DNA from: Galeopsis tetrahit
Lineage: Eukaryota > Streptophyta > Magnoliopsida > Lamiales > Lamiaceae
Direction of reading: 5' to 3'
Assembly: GCA_963675135.1 (NCBI GenBank)
Contig: OY776129.1
Coordinates: 77,403,348 to 77,467,347, forward strand
DNA length: 64,000 nt
Part shown: one piece after another, positions 24,745 through 37,030 of the stretch
Layout of the letters: the number at the start of each line of letters is the position of its first letter
Numbering within the stretch: the first letter of the stretch is position 1
The notes under the pieces: model-generated
What the model was told of the DNA's origin: nothing
The model's input: the letters and a program-made list of their open reading frames with translations, nothing else
Database searches by the model: none
Program-made: the position numbers and the translations under genes

Positions 24745-25425
24745 ACCTGATGAATTAGATGAAATAAATTAGGGCAGGTACGAAACGCATAAGCTCACTT
24801 ATGGTATAAAATGTGAATTAAGTTAGATAGCTAGTACATTTGACTCGAGTCATTAATATACTGTATTATATATATAACGTTAATTTTATACTTTAAATAA
24901 TGCATATTGCTTTATTAGGGTTTCATATAAATTAGAATGATATGTATATATACTATACATGCATGAATTAAACATGGAAGTGAATAATTTCAACTTACTT
25001 TACAAAAAAAAAGTACAATTTTCGATCCAAAAAATAGATATTTCACCTATATATATATATATAATGGCCTTAAAATTTGAATTAAATAAATATAGCTTAT
25101 AATTAAATAATTTGATGTTCAAAGAAGAGTAACGGATGCTTGTAGTTTATTTTATTTTTTGCATAAAATTAATAAGCTTAAATATTAAAGTGGAGTGTCG
25201 CTAAATCAAGGTCAATGCTCGACCCCGCATGTATTAGAAGCAGTGAAGGACTCAAAAAAATTTGGTACGGGGTTCGAATAATATTACTTTAAAGATAAAA
25301 TAATACGTATTCTTTATACTTATTAAAATTTCGATCACATGATAAAATTATTAATACATCTTATTCCATTAAATTAAATTAATCGAACAAGTTGACTTTC
25401 GTTATATTTTGGTAGAAGTTAATTA
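24745..25425. other. Intergenic, upstream of PME-B
   Basis: AT-rich promoter-side DNA with no gene or defined element. Confidence 0.5.
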
Positions 25426-25428
25426 ATA

Positions 25429-25672
25429 CTTCCTCCGTCCTGTGATAATTTGCACATTTTGACCGGTTCACTTTTTAAGAAAAGTGAATTTAATGGCCGG
25501 GTAAAATAAATAGGCATTTTGAGTGATCTGGTGAAGTGTAAGAAGGATTTAATATAATGTAAAATGAATTTAGTGAAATGTAGGGTAAAATGTAGACCCA
25601 AAATGAATAACGATTTTAAAAATAAAATGATGTTGTGATATATATTAATTTTGTGTATTATTTTCATATTAT
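25429..25672. mobile_element. Stowaway-like MITE, right end lost
   Basis: The left tip CTTCCTCCGTCCTGTGATAA follows TA. The interior closely matches the copy at 39373..39668 (ATTTGCACATTTTGACCGG, AAGAAAAGTGAATTTA). The right terminal repeat is absent, so this is a truncated copy. Confidence 0.7.
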
Positions 25673-25887
25673 TAATATATATGTAGATCTATCAGAGTAT
25701 ATATTAATAAAAATGATACTTGGGTGCAACTGGTTGCATTTATACAATTAAAATTGAACTTTAATAAATTGAGTTAAAAATTAAATTGCAAATTAAAATT
25801 CGAATGGTATATATACACTCAACTGCATAGGATTATTTAATCCCACTAATCCTGTCCACCAGCTAGGGATTAATTGTTTATCCTATA

Positions 25888-26637
25888 TGATGTAGATAAA
25901 TATGCCGCTCCAGGAGAAGTCGACACGTGGAAACAGGATAAATTATGATAGTTGTGATTAGGTTAATACACCGAAGAAACAGGATTAATATACCCCTGGG
26001 CCTAAGTAGAGAAATTAGAGAAATCAGGGTGATTGGGCCTTTGGCCCATATTTGGAGAAGTTAGTAGCCCTTGGGCCTGAAAGGATCCGGCCCAATAGGG
26101 GACGAATAATCAATCTTTCCTAACCAAGTCAAATGAGTGGGTCAACCCACGAAGATAGGGGCTGATATGCTGAAGAACCAAGTCTCCAGGGAGAGTGAGA
26201 CCGATTCTTTAGGGAATTAGGGCCGGATTTATAGGAATTGGCCGAAGATATAGGGAGAAGGAGTCTTTCCCTCTCCGAAGAGAGGGGCCAGGTATATAAA
26301 CAGGTTATTTCCATATTCTTATTTACGTTCTTTTACATAATACATACATTCATACAAAATATATACAAAATTGAGAAGAAACACCATTGTATTCGCCGGA
26401 ATTTCCCTAGACATACAGGGGAATTCCTCTTTGATTTCTCCTACGATCGAATCTGACTTGAGCGTCGGAGCTTCTACGCCGGAGCCCCCCTCCGGCGTAC
26501 TTTTGCAGGTCATTTTCGGATTCTCAAGGAGATTTACTTGAAGACTGCCAAGGATAAAACGGACGATCGAAACTCGTGATTAACAGTGCTCGCAAGAGAA
26601 CGATCAATATCTGAAGGTGTTCTTTTTCGACGCATCA
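25888..26637 (+). repeat. 5' LTR of gypsy element
   Basis: 750 bp, TGATGTAG...CGACGCATCA. It matches the 3' LTR almost throughout. A TATA-like motif (GTATATAAA) near 26293..26301 is a plausible promoter. It carries an extra 8 bp (within repeated ATACATTC-like sequence, near 26345) relative to the 3' LTR. Confidence 0.96.
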
Positions 26638-26639
26638 AC

Positions 26640-26657
26640 TGGCGCCGTCTGTGGGAA
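26640..26657 (+). promoter_or_regulatory. Primer-binding site
   Basis: TGGCGCCGTCTGTGGGAA starts two bases after the 5' LTR. The TGGCGCC start is complementary to a tRNA 3' end and is usual for plant gypsy elements. Which tRNA cannot be fixed without a tRNA set. Confidence 0.85.
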
Positions 26658-26695
26658 CATTTCAAGCTAAGGCGTGAGAAAAGTTCCGTACTTAA

Positions 26696-29600
26696 ATGGG
26701 TGGAGGACATGATCTAACGAAGCAGACGAAGGAGAAAGGAGATTCCACTCCTCCTCCTCTTCCTCCGCCTCCTCCAGGGTTTCCCTTAAATCGAAATTTA
26801 GGGAAACGACCCGTGGATCATACACCAGAAGATATTCCCCCTCCAGGTTTCCCCTTAAATCGAAATCTAGGGAAACAACCTGTAGATCACCCACCATAGG
26901 ATATCCCTCCCACTCAAGAGGGAGTTGTACCAGGTACCTAAGGAGCTTCGGGGAGTGGGATCAATAGGGACAACCCTAACGCTCAACCGGAACTCCTGAC
27001 TGTCTCTCGAAATCAGTTAGATGAGATGATCGCACAATCGGTGGAAATAATAATTGCTACTCGAGGACTTCGCCCTCCCGAACCTACCCGTAAGGGCACA
27101 AGACCAAATCCACCAGAACATGTCATTGATTCTGTTCCAGTCCCCTCCAGGAATGAGGATCCCCCTCAAAATCCAGAAGAAAAAGTACCTTCCCAGGCTG
27201 AAAGAAGCATCCTGGAAAGACCCCCTCGGAGGGATGTGGAGAGGGTCCTTGGGGATACCACTCTGGATACAGGGATGGGAGAAAGCACGGACGACACGTA
27301 TCAAGGAGCCGTCAGTGATCAAATACAGGCCCTGCGTAAAGAGATGAGGGATATGCAGAGACATATTACTGACAATGTAAGTAAACCCTCCTACACCACT
27401 GGATATCAATTCTCATCTAATATTTTGCAAGATGAATTGCCCTCTAATTTCAAATCTTTAAACTTTGAATACGATGGCACCACGGACCCATACGAGCATC
27501 TGATGAGATTTGAGAATGCTGCTCTGCTACACCGATATGGAGAGGGCGTCAAGTGTAGGGTATTTCTGACTACTCTATCGAAGGCTGCACAACAGTGGTT
27601 CACACAGCTAGGACCAGATACCATCCGCTCATGGTCAGAATTCAGCGAATTGTTCTTGCATCAATTCGCCAGCGCCAGAAGGCAGCCTAGAGCCACCCTC
27701 ACTTTGTTTAACATGCGACAAGGAGAAAACGAGAGCCTACGGGCTTTCTTAAAAAGATTTAACCAAGCGGCCCTAGAAGTACCCACGGCCTCCTCAGAGG
27801 TTAAAATCAACGCCCTTACCAATGGGTTAAGAGATGGAGATCTGTTCACATCTCTAGCTAAAAAGCCAGTTCGGACTTTTGATGAGTTACTGAGGAGAGC
27901 AGAAAAGTACCTCACCCTGGAAGAGGTAAGGAAGGCTAAGCGCTCGGAAACCAGGACCGTAGTGGGTAATGGAGAAAGGAGGAAAGAAATTCCACTTAGG
28001 AGGCCAAGTCCGGAGAGACACAGAAGCTCCAGGAGGCTGGAAAATGTAAGAAGAGAGGAAGTTGCACCCTGGAGCCCCAGAGGAAGGGCGAAAAGATATA
28101 CCCCTTTGAGGATAGAGCCAGCCGAAGTCCTAGAGGTGGCAGGGGACCATCCGGATATGAAATTCCCCTACTCAAGAAACAAAGGTCCCCAAAATCCTAA
28201 GTCAAACAAATTTTGCAGATTCCATAACGACTATGGCCACGATACCAACCAATGTTGGCATTTGAAGGACGAGATAGAGAGGATGATTCAGGCAGGCCAC
28301 CTGAAGGAGTTTATTTTCAGAGACCGACAAGGCCCCAGGGGTCAAAAGAGAAAGGACCCCGAGGGGAAACAGGAAGACGATAGAAGAGATCAGAGGAAGA
28401 GCACTGAAGAGCAACCACCCCCTCCCCAGAAGAGGGGAACTATTCATATGATTATGGGAGGCCCTGCTGATGGGGATTCCTTCAGGCAGAGAAAGCAGAG
28501 CGTTCGGTCACTGAAGAACAAGAGGAATGTAGAGCACCATGTGGTGGGAAAGATGACAGAGGGTCCGGACATTCATTTCGGGCCAAAAGACGCTGGGGAA
28601 CCCAGAGAAATCCATAATGACGCATTAGTCATTACCACGGATATAGCGGGATACGATGTACCAAGAATTTTTGTAGACACTGGAAGCTCTGCCGATATCA
28701 TGTTCTTGGAGTGCTTCAAGAAGATGGACCTAAATATAAAGCTCAGACCGGTGGAGACAGCCCTTTATGGATTCTCAGGGGGAGCCATTCAACCCCTTGG
28801 TTCAGCGTTACTGCAAGTAGGGTTAGGAGTCGCCCCTAACCGTCGTGTGCAAGTAATATAATTCCTGATTGTAGATGTCCCATCTTCGTATAATGTAGTA
28901 ATGGGAAGGCCAAGCTTGAATATCTTTCAGGCAGTGATCTCCACCTTCCACATGAAGATGAAATTCCCTGCCTCGGGGGGTGTGGGAGAGATATGCGGCG
29001 ACCAATATCAAGCAAGGAAGTGTTACGTGGAATCGGTCAAGATAGCAGACAGGGCTGTGTTCCGAGGAATGGAGAGATTTAAGGGTGAAGACCCTGAGTT
29101 GAAGAAACAGAGAGTGGGTGAACTAGTGCAAGAGCAACCCAAAGCCAAAGCAGACGAGGAGTTAATGAGCATAGAGCTCTACCCAGGAAAGGAGGGATTC
29201 ACAACCAGGATAGGCACAAATATGAACCCTGAGCTCCAGGGAAAGATGATACTCTCCCTCCAGGAGAACGCAGATATCTTCGCATTCACGGCGACGGATA
29301 TGACGGGTATCCCTCCAGAAATAGCAGTGCACCATCTGAATGTGGATCCCAAAGCTAGGCCCGTGAAACAGAAGTTGAGGAACTTCGGCAAAGAGAAGAA
29401 CCTCATTGTAAAAGAGGAAATCGATAAATTGTTAAGTGCAGGGCACGTGAAGAGAGTGCAGTTCCCTGAGTGGCTCTCGAACGCAGTGCTGGTGTCCAAG
29501 GGAGCCGGCAAATGAAGGATGTGTATTGACTTTAGGGACTTGAACAAAGCATGCCCTAAGGATCACTATCCCCTGCCTAGGATTGATCAACTAGTGGATG

Positions 29601-32323
29601 CCACGTCCGGGTTTGAATTACTCAGCATGATAGATGCATATCAGGGGTACCATCAAATCCAGTTGAACCCCCTCGATATACCAAAGGTATGCTTTATTGC
29701 AACGTGTGGTACTTTTGGTTATGTACGTATGCCGTTCGGACTAATAAATGCAGGAGCCACCTATCAAAGGATGGTAGAATCGGTTTTCCGAGGACAGATA
29801 GGGAGAAACATGGAGGTTTATGTAGACGATATGCTAGCTAAAATCATCAAAGCAGAGGAACACATTAACGACCTGAAGGAGATATTTCAGGTAATTAGAG
29901 AAAACGGTATCAAACTTAACCCTGCTAAATGTTCCTTTGGAGTAGGTTCAGGGAAATTCCTGGGATATATGGTGACTCAGAGAGGAATAGAGGTTAACCC
30001 TGCCAAGGTGAAAGCAGTCCTTGACATGCAACCTCCTCGGAACTTGAAGGAATTGCAGACCCTGAACGGCAGAATCGCAGCTCTTAGCAGATTCATAGCA
30101 AAATCAGCGGAGAAGAGTCACCACTTCTTCAGAACACTAAGGAAGGGGTCAAGATTCGAATGGGATGAGCAATGCCAAAAGGCTTTCAAAGAACTGAAGC
30201 TCCACCTGGAACAACTCCCGAAGCTAACCAAGCCTACTCAAGGAGATGTTTTACTCCTATACCTCTCAGTAGGGGAACATTCCCTGAGTACTGCCCTGAT
30301 GAAAGAGGAAGGCTCCACACAACAGCCCATATATTATGTGAGCAAGGTCATCCAAGGAGCGGAGACAAGGTATTCAGAGGTGGAGAAGGCAGCCCTAGCA
30401 GTGGTAGTAACGCCTAGGCGACTACGCCCTTACTTCCTATCTTATAAAGTGATGGTGCAGACTAATTTCCCGTTGAAGCAGACACTAGGGAGAGCAGATT
30501 TATCAGGAAGAATGGTCAGATGGGCAGTAGAATTGCAGGAGTATGATATTGACTATGAACCAAGGAGAGCCATCAAGGCTCAAGCTTTAGCAGACTTTAT
30601 TCAAGAGTCTACCAGAGTGGAAGAAGAACAAGGATGGAAGGTGTACGTGGATGGCTCAGCATCCGCCTGGGGGTGTGGAGCAGGGATAGTGTTGGTTGAC
30701 CCTGATGGCCAAGAAGTACAGGTGGCTGTCAAATTCCGGTTTTCAACCTCAAACAATGGCACAGAATATGAGGCCTTAATTAGAGGAGCTAGCATGGCAG
30801 CAGAGTTAGGGGCACAGAAAGTCACCTTGTACTCTGATTCGCAGCTAGTTGTACAACAGGTCATGGGGGAGTACCTCGCCAAAGACGAGAGAATGATCGC
30901 CTATCTAGAGGAGGTAAAAAAATTAAAGAATAAATTCCATACTTTCGAAGTGATACAGGTACCAAGAGAAGAGAATGTGAAAGCAGATGGACTGTCTAAA
31001 CTAGCTAGTTCCACTGAATTCGAGGGAGACGGAAAGGTAACCCTGTTGGTGGAAGATCAAGTAGCTACGGAAACCCTGATCGGAGAGATAACAGCAGGGG
31101 ATGATTGGAGGAAAGAAATATGGGAAGAATTGAACAGGGGCCCAGTAACCCCGATGTCCAGAGAGGCCAAAGCTTGGAGAAGGAAGTATTGTATCCTAGG
31201 AGGCCAATTGTACAAGAGGTCCTTCACTCAACCTTATTTGAAATGTCTTTCAAGAAGAGAAGCAGAGCTAGTGATCAAGGACATCCATGAAGGTTGCACA
31301 TCCAGCCATGAAGGTTACCAGACCATGGTGAAGAAGGTATTTAGGGCAGGTTTCTACTGGCCCAACATAATCAGAGACGCTAGAGAATATGTGAAGAAAT
31401 GTGAGAAGTGTCAGAAGAATGGACCTTTGATACGAGTACCTGCAGAAGAAATAGGGGCTATGTACTCGCCCTGTCCCTTCGCCAAATGCGGAATAGATCT
31501 GGTGGGACCCTTCCCCTTGGCACCAGGAGGGAGAAAATTTCTGATCGTGGCCGTGGATTATTTCAGTAAATGGGTAGAGGCTGTGCCCTTAGCCAAAATC
31601 GAAGAAGATAATGTAATTCTTTTTCTTGCTAGACATATTTGTTGCAAGTTTGGAGTACCCAGAATCTTGGTTTCCGACAACGGAACGCAATTCAATGGAG
31701 AGAAAGTAAGGAGATGGTGCGAGAGATGGAACATTACACAGAGGTTCACTTCAGTAGCTCATCCACAAGTTAATGGGCAGGTGGAAGTTACAAACAGAAT
31801 CCTAGTGGATGGTATTCGAACACGATTGGAAGAGGTAGGAGGAAAATGGGTGAAGGAGTTAGACAACGTCCTCTGGTCCTACAGGACCAGCCCTAAGACA
31901 GCTACGGGCGAATCTCCCTTCTACTTGGTATATGGGGCAGCGGCAGTGATACCTCCTGAGGCCAGACTCAAATCGCACCGAATCACCTATTTTGAAGAAA
32001 AAAGAAATGAAGAATTGATGAGGGAGGCGCTGGACCTGGTAGATGAAGAGAGGGAGATGGCGAGATTAAAAGCAGAAAGGTACAAGAGTCGGATCAAGGC
32101 AGCATATGATCGCAGGGTAATCCCCCGTTCCTTTAAAGTTGGAGATTTAGTCCTTCGGAGAGCCGACGCCTTGAAGAACACTGGGAAGATGGAACCTAAT
32201 TGGGAAGATCCGTACAGGGTAATACAAGTACTAAAAGGCAGAGCATACAAGCTCCAGGACATGACAGGGAAAGAAATACTAAGGCCATGGAACGTGTGCC
32301 ACTTGAAGAGGTTTTATGTTTGA
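26696..32323 (+). pseudogene. gypsy gag-pol polyprotein, broken by four in-frame stops
   Basis: One reading frame from the ATG at 26696 to the TGA at 32323 without frameshift, but with internal stops TAG 26897, TAA 26939, TAA 28859 and TGA 29513. Domain order: proline-rich N-terminus; gag (YDGTTDPYEHLMRFE region, about 27460..27900); Cys/His knuckle-like CRFHNDYGHDTNQCW; aspartic protease with FVDTGSSADIMF (about 28668); reverse transcriptase with MCIDFRDLNKACPKD and the YVDD catalytic box (29818..29829); RNase H; a second RNase H beginning VYVDGSASAWGCG (30642); integrase with HHCC finger (HEGYQTM.. CEKCQ) and catalytic core (DLVGPF, SDNGTQF, GQVEVTNR). The stop at 29513 falls in the conserved RT N-terminus where Trp is usual. 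The copy therefore cannot make a full polyprotein. Confidence 0.93.
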
Positions 32324-33688
32324 GGAAGGTGTTATTCCCCTACTTCCTTTCTCTTTATGAACAATTTTGAATGTTTACTTCTTATTCGAATAATTGCTTC
32401 ACCGGCACTCTTTTTCCCTCTACGTGGGTTTCCCTTTGGGGTTTTACCACGGAGAGGTTTTTACTGAGGCCGGCATATGTTCCCCTTATTTGCCTATGTT
32501 GATGAACACTTTTGATCAATGGAGCATCGGTTTTGATAAAATTTCAGCAATTTCCCTGAATGCATGTTAATATTGTGATGAGGTGTTTCTTACGTGCCAA
32601 TTTAATGATGAAACGTTTCTCATATGTTAATACCGTGTTAAGATAACTAGTAAGGGCCTGCATAATGAGTGCTGAAGTAACGAATATGTTTTGAAAACTA
32701 AAACATAACATGATAGAGATATTGCAAGATAGAGAGATTTACACCAACTCATAAGGATTTGAATAAGAAATACCTAGGAAGAATTCCTAAGGTTTCTATC
32801 CACGACAGCCTCTAAAGCTAGGGGGAGTAGGGGGTATAGTAACAGAAGATATAATAAACCCTATCCCTAGCGACTCTCACAACTCTCACGAGTATAAACA
32901 ACTCTTACGAGTATAAACAAACTCTCACGAGTATAAACAAACTCTCACGAGTATAAACAACTCTTACGAGTATAAACAACTCTTACGAGTATAAACAAAC
33001 TCTTACGAGTATAAACAAACTCTTACGAGTATAAACAACTTTTGGGAGAGTATAATCCCTAAACATTCTAACTTTTGGGAGAGTATAATCCCTAAACATT
33101 CTAACTTCAGGGAGAGTATAATCCCTAAGAACTCTCACGAGTATAAACAACTCTTACGAGTATAAACAAACTCTTACGAGTATAAACAAACTCTCACGAG
33201 TATAAACAACTCTTACGAGTATAAACAACTTAGGGGTAGAGGATAATCCCTACGAATTCTAACCTAAGGGAGAATATAATCCCTAAGGACTCCAGTATTA
33301 AAAGAGAGATTAGAAGCATTACCAAATCACCAAGTAAGTACAAGGATGTAAACCCTATCCCCTCATTAAGGTTCTTCTAGGAGCTTTAGAGCCTTTACGT
33401 GTCAAGAAAATGCTGAAAACATGCTAAATTCATAAGCAGGACAGATAGTGCACCCTATGGTAGAGATAGAGATATATATGTATATATGCATGCTAAGTGA
33501 TAAATGTGCAGGTACGATATTAAGCGAAAGAAAAACAGAAATATTCAAAACCTAAGGCACCATGCCTAGGCCCTCCACAGAAAAACCCCGGAGTGTGGAG
33601 TCTCCGGAAAATACCAAAAAGGGCCTTAGAGGCCTTAACAAAATAAAAAGTGTTTTAAGAGTACCAAAGTGTTATCAGGGAAATAAAA
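32324..33688. other. Non-coding spacer between pol and the antisense gene
   Basis: Holds the post-pol sequence typical of these elements (GGGTTTTACCACGGAGAGG near 32438) and the tandem repeat array at 32881..33229. No coding frame of note; 33562..33756 is a shadow. Confidence 0.7.
32881..33229 (+). repeat. 20-bp tandem repeat array inside gypsy element
   Basis: Thirteen copies of ACTCTYACGAGTATAAACAA (eight, then five), 20-21 bp each, alternating between TCTCACG and TCTTACG versions. The two blocks are separated by three copies of a longer unit containing GGGAGAGTATAATCCCTA. This looks like a minisatellite, not CRISPR: no unique spacers. Confidence 0.92.
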
Positions 33689-35775
33689 TTATGAAGAGAG
33701 GGGAATATCATTCTTCCCCTCGGAACCTTCTCCTGCCTCCTCAACTCGCCCACTAGAATCACCTCCCTCTGCCTTCTCCATTAGAGCACCTGCTGCTACA
33801 GTGGCCACCGGAGTTGGGTTGTCCACATGGATAGGAAAAGCCATATCCTTCGCCGGTGCAAGATCATCCAATTTCAAGGCAGCATCTTTCAACTCCAAGA
33901 TCGCCTTCCTCATCCCAGGTAACCACCAGGGAGTGTTGATGTCCTCCTTAGCATCCCCAGGGAACTTAGGAGGAGTGTCCAGTTCATCCAGCCGAAGAGC
34001 ACGTGTATATTGACCATTGAATCCTGGAGCGGAATGTTCAGCTACGGCGTTGGAAAATCCATGATCTATGAAGTGAGGGATATATGCACCCATGGCCCCC
34101 AAGAAGCCACTACTCTGGAAAAAGGCTTCCAACCATTCCCTATGCAGGGTACCCAGAAACTTTTGACCCATGGCAGATGTAAAGATAGAGTCGATACATA
34201 ACTTCATCCCAGCCAACGGGAGAGTGGCCTCCAAACGTTCAAATCGCTCACCAAACTGAGTCTTCAAGGAAGAAACTCCCTCAGAGAGCTTCTTCTTCTT
34301 AGCCTGAAGCCTCTTCTGTGCCTGAGCGGATTCCCGTAACTCTCCTTCCAGAATCTCCTTCTTCACCTTCTCCAACTCCACTTGGCTTTGGAGATCATCC
34401 ACTAGCTGAAGGGACCGGAGAGCTCGTTCGGATACATCAGAGAATAGGAGGCCAAACTATACAAGAAACAACACCAAGAAGTAAGATATCTATATTTTCT
34501 CCTATGAATCATTCGAAGCAATATCCACATTGAAAATCTACCTGTGTGAAACTATGGGCGGCATGCACAATTCGCTCTTCTGGAGAAAGAGCATTAAGGG
34601 CCTCAGTGGCAGGGGTTGGAGTGTGACGCTCTATGAAAGCCATGAGATGATCGACATTGATCTCATCAGGAGCATTAGGAGTGGCGTTAGGCAGAGAAGA
34701 CTTGGTCTTGGACTTCTTCTTCTTAGAGGCATCAGAGACAGGTGGCAATGTGGAAACTAGGGCCTTCTCAGTAGAGGATCGGGTACGCTTAGCAACTGAC
34801 CCGGTGGCAGGTTTCACTGGGGAAGGAGGAATTTGAGCCTTTGAGGAGCTTTCAGGGGCCGGAGACTTAGCAACCATCGAGAGAGGAGTGGCATCACGGG
34901 AGATCTGAGTTAACCAACTCATAGCTGTACAAAGAAATATGAAACGACATTAATAAACGCGGCAGTTCAAATTTTGAGGACAATACTAAGAAAAAAGAAA
35001 TGGTATTACCATCATCGGGACCTAGGGGATAATCGGGACGACCAAAACCGAAATGAGAGAGGGCTCTAGGATTCTTACAGATACTCATCACATCAAAAAA
35101 GCCATGGGTAGAGACATTATAATTTAAATGATTCATCACATCCAGGTTTAAAGAAGAACAAACAGAAAGAGGAGGACGGGGTACCCCAGGATTCTCATAA
35201 ATCCACCCCTCATGAGGAAATTCCCAAGGAAGAGGATTTGTAACGAAGAAATAATAGTCTTTCCAATCCTGGACCCCTTCATGGAGCTTTTCCATGAATT
35301 TTCCGGTCCGGGAGGTACGACCACTAGCATAAAAAAACCCGTCCGCGAACTTGCACACGTACTGGGTTAGAAAGAGTTGGGCTGAGGGCTCCCCACCGTT
35401 TCCTTTCATCAGGATGTAGAAGCCTAACATTGCGTGTATAGCGTTGGGAGTGAACTGGTTCAGAGGTATGCGGAGGTAGGTGGAAATTTCACAGAGATAA
35501 GGATGGATCGGGAAACGGAGGCCCGCTTTTAGTTGAGCCTCCCAAAAGGCTAAGGTGTTATGACCCGGAAAGTTAGGGTGTTCTTTCCTATGTGCAGCCC
35601 TAACTGAATAATCGGCGGGGAAGATCCCTGAGCGGAGAAAAGCGGCTACGCGCTCGGAAGTGAGAATCGAGGGACCAGAAATTTTGTCCTCCAAAGCTCG
35701 GTCGGTTACGGGAAATATGGGAGGTGAGTTGAAACTTGAACTCTCCATGGATATGGAGTCTGAGGAGGATGACAT
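33689..35775 (-). CDS. Antisense gene of the Tat element (gypsy-type 'Transposase_28'-like protein), three exons
   Basis: Three minus-strand exons, 35775..35010, 34924..34542 and 34456..33689, join through two GT..AG introns, each 85 bp, in matching phase, giving an uninterrupted 638-aa frame. Exon 1 starts MSSSSDSISMESSSFNS and holds a conserved globular region (SERVAAFLRSGIFPADY, FPIHPYLCEISTYLRIPLNQ, LGFYILMKGNGGEPS) that resembles the 'putative gypsy type transposon' domain (PF04195) reported in antisense ORFs of Tat elements. Exon 2 is Ser/Lys/Pro-rich with a basic patch (KKKKSKTKSS). Exon 3 is strongly coiled-coil-like (VELEKVKKEILEGELRESAQ, then AQKRLQAKKKKLSEG) and ends in an acidic tail. 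Function is unknown; the family is known from other plants. Unlike gag-pol it has no stop or frameshift. Confidence 0.85.
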
Positions 35776-36267
35776 AAAGATACTGTAAATGGAAAAGGAT
35801 AAGAAGGAAAAGATACCTGAGATAAAGTCGGTTTTTGGAGAAAGGACGGAGTAGCCGCTGGACGTGCGTAGAGAAGTTGATTGCAGAAATATTAGAGAGA
35901 AAGAGAAGAGTAGATAGGCTTGAAAGAAAAGAGGGTTTTTGGTGGAATGGACGAGAATTTTGAAATAATTGTGCGGAAGAGAGAGAAGGGGGAAGGTCGA
36001 GTAGAATTAAATACTCCCCAATAAAAAGGCGCGTGGCTGAAAAGGGTGGCTGGATGTTTCCCCTCGGGCAGACGCCTGGCTCCGAGAATCGAGAGTAGGT
36101 TGGCGTGTGGAAGTGGAAAAGGCGTGGAGCTTTCTGGAGGTAATTATTAGGAAAGAAATTAAGTTAGCAGCATTTCGAGGAGTATTTTGAGGGATGAATG
36201 GTTTCTTTATAAGTTATCTTAACATTATTATTTTCCTACTCTCCTAAAAATTATTCTTTTTATGAGA

Positions 36268-36282
36268 GTAGGGGGGAGTGGT
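36268..36282 (+). promoter_or_regulatory. Polypurine tract
   Basis: Purine-rich run AGTAGGGGGGAGTGG directly before the 3' LTR, the usual plus-strand primer. Confidence 0.8.
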
Positions 36283-37025
36283 TGATGTAGATAAATATGC
36301 CGCTCCCGGAGAAGTCGACACGTGGAAACGGGATAAATTATGATAGTTGTGATTAGGTTAATACACCGAAGAAACAGGATTAATATACCCCTGGGCCTAA
36401 GTAGATAAATTAGAGAAATCAGGGTGATTGGGCCTTTGGCCCATATTTGGAGAAGTTAGTAGCCCTTGGGCCTGAAAGGATCCGGCCCAAATAGGGGACG
36501 AATAGTCAATCTTTCCTAACCAAGTCAAATGAGTGGGTCAACCCACGAAGATAGGGGCTGATATGCTGAAGAACCAAGTCTCCAGGGAGAGTGAGACTGA
36601 TTCTTTAGGGAATTAGGGCCGGATTTATAGGAATGGGCCGAAGATATAGGGAGAAGGAGTCTTTCCCTCTCCGAAGAGAGGGGCCAGGTATATAAACAGG
36701 TTATTTCCATATTCTTATTTACGTTCTTTTACATAATACATACAAAATATATACAAAATTGAGAAGAAACACCACTGTATTCGCCGGAATTTCCCTAGAC
36801 ATACAGGGGAATTCCTCTTTGATTTCTCCTACGATCGAATCTGACTTGAGCGTCGGAGCTTCTACGCCGGAGCCCCCCTCCAGCGTACTTTTGCAGGTCA
36901 TTTTCGGATTCTCAAGGAGATTTACTTGAAGACTGCCAAGGATAAAACGGACGATCCAAACTCGTGATTAACAGTGCTCGCAAGAGAACGATCGATATCC
37001 GAAGGTGTTCTTTTTCGACGCATCA
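36283..37025 (+). repeat. 3' LTR of gypsy element
   Basis: 743 bp, same tips as the 5' LTR, followed by the target duplication CTATA. Confidence 0.96.
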
Positions 37026-37030
37026 CTATA

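Larger units (their letters stand above)
25888..37025 (+). mobile_element. Ty3/gypsy LTR retrotransposon, Tat lineage, 11.1 kb
   Basis: Complete element: 5' LTR 25888..26637, primer-binding site, gag-pol on the plus strand, an antisense gene, a purine tract, 3' LTR 36283..37025, and 5-bp target duplication CTATA (25883..25887 and 37026..37030). LTR tips are TG..CA. Tat-lineage assignment rests on the retroviral-type second RNase H domain after the first, the integrase at the end of pol, and a long spacer after pol with an antisense gene. By eye the LTRs differ at about a dozen bases plus an 8-bp and a 1-bp indel, so the insertion is recent. It sits between PME-B and PME-C. Confidence 0.95.

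Noticed and set aside
32881..33229. CRISPR-like array
   Set aside because: Head-to-tail 20-bp units without unique spacers, inside a plant retrotransposon; a minisatellite.
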